This document shows, piece by piece, positions 6,033 to 6,290 of a stretch of 6,290 nt of DNA (positions within the stretch are counted from its first letter, which is position 1; each line of letters opens with the position of its first letter). Position numbers and translations under genes: made by a program. Under the pieces are notes generated by a model that was not told the DNA's origin, did no database searches, and saw nothing but the letters and a program-made list of their open reading frames with translations. The DNA comes from BTQM01 sp036985875 (GTDB lineage Bacteria > Patescibacteriota > Minisyncoccia > Phycocordibacterales > UBA1539). The DNA is taken from assembly GCA_036985875.1 (NCBI GenBank), contig BTQM01000037.1:1-6290 (forward strand), in the 5' to 3' direction.

Positions 6033-6040
6033 TCTCCTTT
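6033..6040 (-). promoter_or_regulatory. Strong Shine-Dalgarno for the small secreted protein
   Basis: On the - strand, AAAGGAGA precedes the ATG at 6026 with a 7-base spacing from GGAG. This fixes the start codon. It contrasts with greA and lysS, which show no Shine-Dalgarno, and suggests high translation of this peptide. Confidence 0.88.
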
Positions 6041-6076
6041 GAGGGTTGAGTTTTGTAAAAGATCAAGACTGATTGA

Positions 6077-6106
6077 TATATAATACCCTTTTCCGTGTTT
6101 TGTCAA
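6077..6106 (-). promoter_or_regulatory. Promoter of the small secreted protein gene
   Basis: On the - strand a perfect -35 box TTGACA occupies 6106-6101. The AT-rich -10 region lies at 6085-6076, with two candidate hexamers: TATATA (6082-6077, spacer 18) or TATTAT (6085-6080, spacer 15). Transcription would start near 6070, giving a 5' leader of about 40 bases that holds the Shine-Dalgarno. The choice of -10 is open; the promoter as a whole is convincing. Confidence 0.8.
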
Positions 6107-6130
6107 GCCCGTTGGAGGCAGTAGCGCTGC

Positions 6131-6170
6131 AAAAACTCCCTTAGGCTAAGCCTACTAGGGAAGTTTTTTA
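6131..6170. terminator. Bidirectional intrinsic terminator between the two secreted-protein genes
   Basis: A long imperfect hairpin has outer arms AAAAACTCCCT and AGGG-a-AGTTTTT and an inner stem TAGGC-taa-GCCTA, with a CT bulge and a single bulged A. It is flanked by an A run on the left (6131-6135) and a T run on the right (6164-6169), so it could act in either direction. On the - strand it would be a second terminator after the gene at 6212. On the + strand it could end a transcript starting near 6090. Confidence 0.72.
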
Positions 6171-6172
6171 AT

Positions 6173-6199
6173 AAAAAGCCCCCGAAATATTGGGGGCTT
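6173..6199 (-). terminator. Intrinsic terminator of the second secreted-protein gene
   Basis: This is an exact copy of the hairpin at 5766-5792: stem arms 6176-6183 and 6192-6199, with the T run on the - strand from bases 6177-6173. It lies 12 bases past the stop of the gene at 6212. Confidence 0.88.
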
Positions 6200-6278
6200 A
6201 CGCATAGCTATTTATTTTCCTTTTGACCGAGAACTGTCGTAATTTTTGGAAGACTTTTCCTTCTTATCCTTGGCGGCA
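6173..6278 (-). repeat. 106-base direct duplication, copy 2
   Basis: This is the partner of 5766-5871, offset 407 bases, with three substitutions. It covers the terminator and the 3' end of the second gene. Past 6278 the two genes diverge (AAKD preceded by KKES here, and by KQND in copy 1). Confidence 0.92.
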
Positions 6279-6290
6279 CTTTCCTTCTTT
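6212..6290 (-). CDS. Paralogue of the small secreted lysine/serine-rich protein, C-terminal part (cut by window)
   Basis: Reading the - strand from the window edge to a TAA at 6214-6212 gives about 25 residues: KKESAAKDKKEK followed by SSKNYDSSRSKGK. From AAKD to the end this matches the protein at 5805-6026 except Ser for Pro near the C-terminus, with the same stop, 3' spacer and terminator. The 5' part, with any signal peptide, lies beyond the window, so whether the gene is intact cannot be told. Function is unknown. The substituted codon makes its last motif (SSRSK) resemble the first motif (SSRSN) of the other copy. Confidence 0.8.
   Translation of the reverse strand, partial: KKESAAKDKKEKSSKNYDSSRSKGK

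Noticed and set aside
6118..6130. Small hairpin GCAG-tagcg-CTGC
   Set aside because: Four-base stem with no flanking signal; chance level.

Overview
The gene set and order suggest a bacterium of the Patescibacteria/CPR type, most likely Parcubacteria-like. The grounds are: a shape/cell-wall cluster mreB-mreC-(short mreD)-mrdA; a PBP2 whose N-terminal DPDEIFLDS...FEGR segment and SIVK active-site motif resemble PBP2s I associate with Parcubacteria; a mini MreD; and starts at greA and lysS without Shine-Dalgarno sequences. The assignment comes from family recognition and was not checked by a search.

Bases 1-3388 (+ strand) form one tight operon: the C-terminal part of MreB (cut by the window edge), MreC (overlapping mreB by 20 bases), an 87-residue MreD-like membrane protein (2 bases after mreC) and the transpeptidase PBP2/MrdA (8 bases after that). 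Together they form the Rod-type elongation machinery: the actin-like filament, its membrane scaffold and the peptidoglycan cross-linking enzyme. No rodA follows mrdA here.

Bases 3389-4275 hold greA with its own promoter, placed so that transcription should begin at or next to the start codon (predicted leaderless mRNA). A 314-base gap before lysS is filled by three diverged copies of an unrecognised repeat of about 75-91 bases: one on the + strand and two in tandem on the - strand. Bases 4276-5751 encode a complete class II lysyl-tRNA synthetase.

Bases 5752-6290 carry, on the - strand, a small secreted lysine/serine-rich protein with consensus -35, strong Shine-Dalgarno and an intrinsic terminator. 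Upstream of it is the 3' end of a second, nearly identical gene with its own copy of the same terminator. The two are a recent tandem duplication or gene-conversion pair of unknown function.

The parts most likely to be undescribed are the greA-lysS repeat family and the tandem family of tiny secreted basic proteins.
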